Assembly: GCF_004000845.1 (NCBI RefSeq)
Contig: NZ_BIMA01000018.1
Coordinates: 1 to 64,000, forward strand
DNA: 64,000 bases
Reading direction: 5' to 3'
DNA from: Paenibacillus koleovorans NBRC 103111
GTDB taxonomy: Bacteria > Bacillota > Bacilli > Paenibacillales > NBRC-103111
Below are positions 61,234-64,000 of this stretch, one piece after another. A program made the position numbers and the translations under genes. The notes under the pieces were generated by a model that did not search any database, was not told the DNA's origin, and saw only the letters and a program-made list of their open reading frames with translations. Within the stretch, counting starts at the first letter, position 1. Each line of letters starts with the position of its first letter.

Positions 61234-61503
61234 ATGGCGAGAAGAGCAAAGTTGGTACCGGGTTGTGCAGATGCTTTGAATCAAATGAAGTATGAAGTTG
61301 CGGCTGAGTTGGGGATTGATTTCGGGCAGGCAGCTGGAGCTAACAATAGTGATGTAGAATTTGCCGGTGATCTTGGATCTGCAGCATCTGCAGGCGGAAT
61401 GCGTTCCAGTTACTTAGGCAACCTAACGGCGCGTGAAGCGGGGGCTGTAGGCGGTTCGATTACGCAACGGTTGGTCCGCATGGCACAACAAATGGAATCC
61501 TAA
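61234..61503 (+). CDS. Alpha/beta-type small acid-soluble spore protein
   Basis: The protein has 89 residues and coats and protects spore DNA. The family pair is clear: MKYEVAAELGIDF (with the GPR protease cleavage region) and the C-terminal GGSITQRLVRMAQQ. The spacer between the two motifs is longer than in B. subtilis SspA-D. The site AAGGAGG precedes ATG 61234. CATACTA at 61196-61202 resembles a sigma-G -10 box, but no matching -35 was found at 17-18 bases. Confidence 0.92.
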   Translation: MARRAKLVPGCADALNQMKYEVAAELGIDFGQAAGANNSDVEFAGDLGSAASAGGMRSSYLGNLTAREAGAVGGSITQRLVRMAQQMES

Positions 61504-61531
61504 TATTCCAACATATTCGGACGTTCAATTA

Positions 61532-61560
61532 TTGACAGCACTCGACAATTCGAGTATGAT
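61532..61560 (+). promoter_or_regulatory. Promoter of metK
   Basis: A consensus TTGACA (61532-61537), exactly 17 bases and TATGAT (61555-61560). Transcription should start about 61567. Confidence 0.75.
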
Positions 61561-61566
61561 TTTTAG

Positions 61567-61622
61567 TTGAAGGTCATGCTTACCAATGCAACCTTTTCCC
61601 ATCGGAAAAGGTTCATTTTTTT
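61567..61622 (+). promoter_or_regulatory. Candidate transcription attenuator in the metK leader
   Basis: A terminator, AACCTTTTCC (61590-61599), loop CATC, GGAAAAGGTT (61604-61613) and seven T, lies within 60 bases of the expected start site and 70 bases before metK. An alternative hairpin, AAGGT-CAT (61570-61577) with ATG-ca-ACCTT (61586-61595), uses the same ACCTT, so the two structures exclude each other. No S-box (SAM-I) consensus is present. The ligand or factor is unknown. Confidence 0.5.
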
Positions 61623-61628
61623 GGAACG

Positions 61629-61642
61629 ACACTGTTCAGTGT
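61629..61642. repeat. Perfect palindrome upstream of metK
   Basis: ACACTGTTCAGTGT: six-base arms around TT, between the attenuator and the metK Shine-Dalgarno. It could be an operator or a small leader hairpin. Confidence 0.35.
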
Positions 61643-61690
61643 AGAACCGTCCTTGTTATTATATACTAAGGTTCAGGAGGTTGATTCATT

Positions 61691-62896
61691 ATGGCGGTAC
61701 AAAAAAGAAAACGTTTGTTCACATCTGAATCGGTTACGGAAGGACATCCGGATAAGATTTGCGACCAAATCTCGGACGCAGTCTTGGATGCATTCCTGCA
61801 AAACGACCCCAACGCGCGCGTAGCTTGCGAAGTGTCCGTAGCCACTGGTCTTGTCCTGGTTATTGGTGAAATCACAAGCAGCGCCGATTACGTAGATATT
61901 CCGGCCATCGTACGGAAAACCATCAAGGAAATCGGGTATACTCGCGCCAAGTACGGCTTTGACGCTTCCACTTGCGCGGTCCTTACATCTCTGAACGAGC
62001 AATCCGCCGACATCGCTATGGGCGTGGACAAAGCGCTTGAAGCCAAAGAAGGCACAATGACGGACGAGCAGATCGAAGCGCTAGGCGCCGGTGACCAAGG
62101 TCTAATGTTTGGATTCGCGGTCAACGAGACTCCAGAGTTGATGCCGCTACCGATCGCATTGGCTCACCGCCTGGCACGCCGCCTTTCCGAAGTTCGGAAG
62201 AATGGCACGCTTCCTTACTTGCGTCCGGACGGCAAAACGCAAGTTACGGTTGAGTACGAGGACGACAAGCCTGTTCGCGTCGACGCGATTGTGGTGTCCA
62301 CTCAGCATGCGGAAGAGATCACTTTGGAGCAAATCCAAAAGGACATCAAAGAGCATGTCATCCGGCCGGTTGTACCTGCCGAGTGGCTGGATGACCAAAC
62401 GAACTATTTCATCAACCCAACCGGTCGTTTCGTAATCGGCGGTCCTCAAGGGGATGCCGGTCTGACTGGCCGTAAAATTATCGTAGATACTTATGGTGGT
62501 TATGCTCGTCACGGCGGGGGCGCTTTCTCCGGTAAGGATCCGACGAAGGTTGACCGTTCTGCTGCCTATGCAGCTCGCTATGTTGCTAAAAACTTGGTAG
62601 CAGCGGGCCTCGCTGAGAAAGTAGAAATTCAACTGGCATATGCTATCGGCGTAGCTCGTCCGGTTTCGATTGCAGTCGACACATTCGGCACAGGCAAAGT
62701 AAGCGAAGAGAAGCTGGTTGAACTGATCCGCAGCAACTTCGACTTGCGTCCAGCCGGCATCATCAAGGAACTGAAGCTGCGCAACCCGATTTACAGCAAA
62801 ACGGCGGCTTATGGCCACTTTGGTCGTACCGATATCGACGTTCCGTGGGAGCGTACTGACAAGGCAGAAGAGCTTCGCAAGCAAGCACTGGCGTAA
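61691..62896 (+). CDS. metK: S-adenosylmethionine synthase
   Basis: It makes SAM from methionine and ATP. The protein has 401 residues. [32 protein letters not shown] and [20 protein letters not shown] are the family blocks. ATG 61691 follows AGGAGG. The gene stands alone with its own promoter, leader hairpins and terminator. Confidence 0.97.
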   Translation: MAVQKRKRLFTSESVTEGHPDKICDQISDAVLDAFLQNDPNARVACEVSVATGLVLVIGEITSSADYVDIPAIVRKTIKEIGYTRAKYGFDASTCAVLTSLNEQSADIAMGVDKALEAKEGTMTDEQIEALGAGDQGLMFGFAVNETPELMPLPIALAHRLARRLSEVRKNGTLPYLRPDGKTQVTVEYEDDKPVRVDAIVVSTQHAEEITLEQIQKDIKEHVIRPVVPAEWLDDQTNYFINPTGRFVIGGPQGDAGLTGRKIIVDTYGGYARHGGGAFSGKDPTKVDRSAAYAARYVAKNLVAAGLAEKVEIQLAYAIGVARPVSIAVDTFGTGKVSEEKLVELIRSNFDLRPAGIIKELKLRNPIYSKTAAYGHFGRTDIDVPWERTDKAEELRKQALA

Positions 62897-62919
62897 AACA
62901 AACCGATCTACAACGGAAG

Positions 62920-62956
62920 CACCGTTCTCTGAGCCAACAGGGGACGGTGTTTTTTG
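62920..62956 (+). terminator. Terminator after metK
   Basis: CACCGTTCTCTG (62920-62931) pairs with CAGGGGACGGTG (62938-62949) with G-T pairs, then six T. Confidence 0.8.
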
Positions 62957-63018
62957 TTGAATAAATGTATATAATAATAGTTAAGAGGCAGTTCTGAATC
63001 GGAAAGGACGTGAGACCA

Positions 63019-63555
63019 TTGAGTGTAAAAAAAATTCCATCCACAACTATTTTTTGCTACATTTCAGGTATTCACTCCTTGAATATCGATCTAGGTGACG
63101 GGACCGGTTATGATTGGCATTTCATGAATTATTGGCTGGATGGAACAAAGCCCATAAAATTGTACGGGGAAAATCAAGAGATAAACACAAATGGGATTTA
63201 TGGCTATTACGGAATAGCAGACAGAAGTAAAGAGTTAAATAAAATTGGAATAAAAGTGAATCAGATCTATATGGCCAATCATCATCGTGCTATTTTGGAC
63301 TTGGTCTACGAAAGTCTCACCAAATACAATCAAATTGGTTATGCCAAGGGGTGCGTCAGTGATTATTTTTTTGAGAAAAACGATGTCTACGAGCTGTTCT
63401 ATCAACTAACTCTTCAACTGGAACATCTGAATGAGGAGAGGAGAGAAATTCTGGATGAGTGGTTATCTAGAGAGTTTAGGCCTTTCCATAAAGCTAGAAG
63501 AGCTGGAACCCTACAAATTAGAACGATTGGAGATCATGCGACGAATATTATCTAA
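63019..63555 (+). CDS. Unrecognised protein paired with an AbiEii-type gene, possible antitoxin
   Basis: About 178 residues, no family recognised. It is soluble, with no signal or membrane segment. The N-terminal half is rich in aromatic residues and Gly/Asp (NIDLGDGTGYDWHFMNYW); the C-terminal half is helical and acidic/basic (LTLQLEHLNEERREILDEWL). It lacks the N-terminal winged helix of classical AbiEi antitoxins. TTG 63019, ten bases after GGAAAGGA, is the likely start; GTG 63010 is the alternative. Its end overlaps the nucleotidyltransferase by about 100 bases, which implies coupled translation as in toxin-antitoxin pairs. The AT-rich composition suggests acquisition. Confidence 0.55.
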   Translation: MSVKKIPSTTIFCYISGIHSLNIDLGDGTGYDWHFMNYWLDGTKPIKLYGENQEINTNGIYGYYGIADRSKELNKIGIKVNQIYMANHHRAILDLVYESLTKYNQIGYAKGCVSDYFFEKNDVYELFYQLTLQLEHLNEERREILDEWLSREFRPFHKARRAGTLQIRTIGDHATNII

Positions 63556-64000
63556 GATCAATCAAAGCATAAACTCGGATAATTTTGTATTAAAGGGCGG
63601 GACTGGCCTATTATTTTGTCATGGCTTGGACCGTTTCTCGGAGGATATCGACCTGGATGCAATTAGACGAGTAGGATTGGAAAAAGAAATCTCCGCCGCT
63701 TGTAACGAGATGGGTAAATATTCAGTAGTTTCATAAACCCTTGCTGCTGAAAAAGCTAAATTCGATAGAAAATGCAAACGGAATTAGGGTGTACTCGCTT
63801 CGTGATTTACTCAATATGAAGCAAGTTGCCTTTATTCAAAGAGACAAAGTGAGAGATTTCTATGATATTTATTGGTGTTTGAAGAAATACCCGGAGTTGT
63901 TTGATGTGAATTTCTCCAGTCAAATTCTTGAAGCCCTTCACTTTAAAGGTGTAGATACAATTGTTGAAATTTTAAAAGACGAGGCTTCAGAGGATCATAT
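63455..64000 (+). pseudogene. AbiEii/AbiGii-type nucleotidyltransferase, broken and cut by the window end
   Basis: ATG 63455 opens a protein with ERLEIMRRILSKI, then the nucleotidyltransferase core NFVLKGGTG (Gly-Gly-Thr ~48-50) and RFSEDIDLD (metal Asp64/Asp66). It stops at TAA 63734-63736 after ~93 residues. A different frame (63729-64000) carries the C-terminal half of the same family: NGIRVYSLRDLLNMKQVAF, then QRDKVRDFYDIYWCL, still open at the right edge. About 20-30 residues expected between the halves are missing, so an internal deletion with frameshift is the simplest reading. The family acts as toxin in type IV toxin-antitoxin (AbiE) systems by modifying nucleic acid. Confidence 0.7.

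Noticed and set aside
61561-61690. SAM-I (S-box) riboswitch before metK
   Set aside because: The leader is too short and lacks the conserved S-box core; only a terminator and a competing hairpin are visible.

Overview
This window is a chromosomal backbone segment of an endospore-forming, flagellated, S-layer-carrying Firmicute, most likely Paenibacillaceae (Paenibacillus/Cohnella-like). The evidence is the gene order spoIIR-ywlC-mntP-ywlE-rpiB-ywlG-glyA-upp ... atp operon ... ywzB-like-murA-spoIID-spoIIQ-spoIIID-mbl-flhO-flhP ... fabZ, which follows the ywl-ywm-ywp region of Bacillus subtilis. Added to it are a complex I operon (absent from B. subtilis), several SLH-domain proteins and a pyruvylated secondary cell-wall polysaccharide (SCWP) gene set. 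Base composition is moderately GC-rich in the housekeeping genes and clearly AT-richer at about 3.6-6.0 kb and after 62.9 kb.

Layout. 1-2 kb: the end of a YhaN-type ATPase and a TM2-domain protein. 2.0-6.0 kb: a decaying patch with a frameshifted IS701-type transposase, a frameshifted secreted metallopeptidase with a small membrane-anchored partner, and a heavily degraded IS1595-type transposase. 6.0-12.2 kb: spoIIR behind a sigma-F-like promoter, then ywlC, mntP and ywlE, then a ZTP-type riboswitch with terminator ahead of rpiB-ywlG-glyA. 12.3-14.2 kb: upp and the UDP-GlcNAc 2-epimerase mnaA. 14.3-21.9 kb: the complete F1Fo ATP synthase operon (atpZ, I, B, E, F, H, A, G, D, C). 22.0-32.4 kb: an 11-gene nuo operon (A, B, C, D, H, I, J, K, L, M, N) without the NADH-oxidising E/F/G genes. 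32.6-35.4 kb: a secreted subtilase with three SLH repeats. 35.4-43.1 kb: a DUF1146 protein, murA, spoIID, spoIIQ, spoIIID, mbl, flhO, flhP and a small EpuA-like membrane protein. 43.2-46.1 kb: a PgsA-like phosphatidyltransferase, fabZ and a phosphohexomutase. 46.1-51.3 kb: a DUF5693 membrane protein, csaB, tagA and tagO. 51.4-60.4 kb: a giant SLH protein (1809 aa) and a 1000-aa S-layer protein. 60.5-62.9 kb: a small anchored protein, an alpha/beta SASP and metK behind a candidate attenuator. 63.0-64.0 kb: an unrecognised gene translationally overlapped by a broken AbiEii-type nucleotidyltransferase that runs off the window.

How the genes work together. MnaA, TagO and TagA can supply a GlcNAc/ManNAc-containing lipid-linked wall polymer and CsaB its pyruvyl groups, which are the ligand of SLH domains; three SLH proteins encoded here are the likely clients. 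ATP synthase and complex I are adjacent energy operons, each with its own promoter and terminator. Four sporulation genes are scattered through the window, three of them with recognisable sigma-F or sigma-E type promoters.

The least explained items are the metK leader with mutually exclusive hairpins, the tandem in-frame starts of the S-layer gene, an orphan minus-strand terminator near 43.8 kb, and the unknown gene paired with the AbiEii-like gene at the right edge. No tRNA, rRNA, CRISPR array or phage module was seen.
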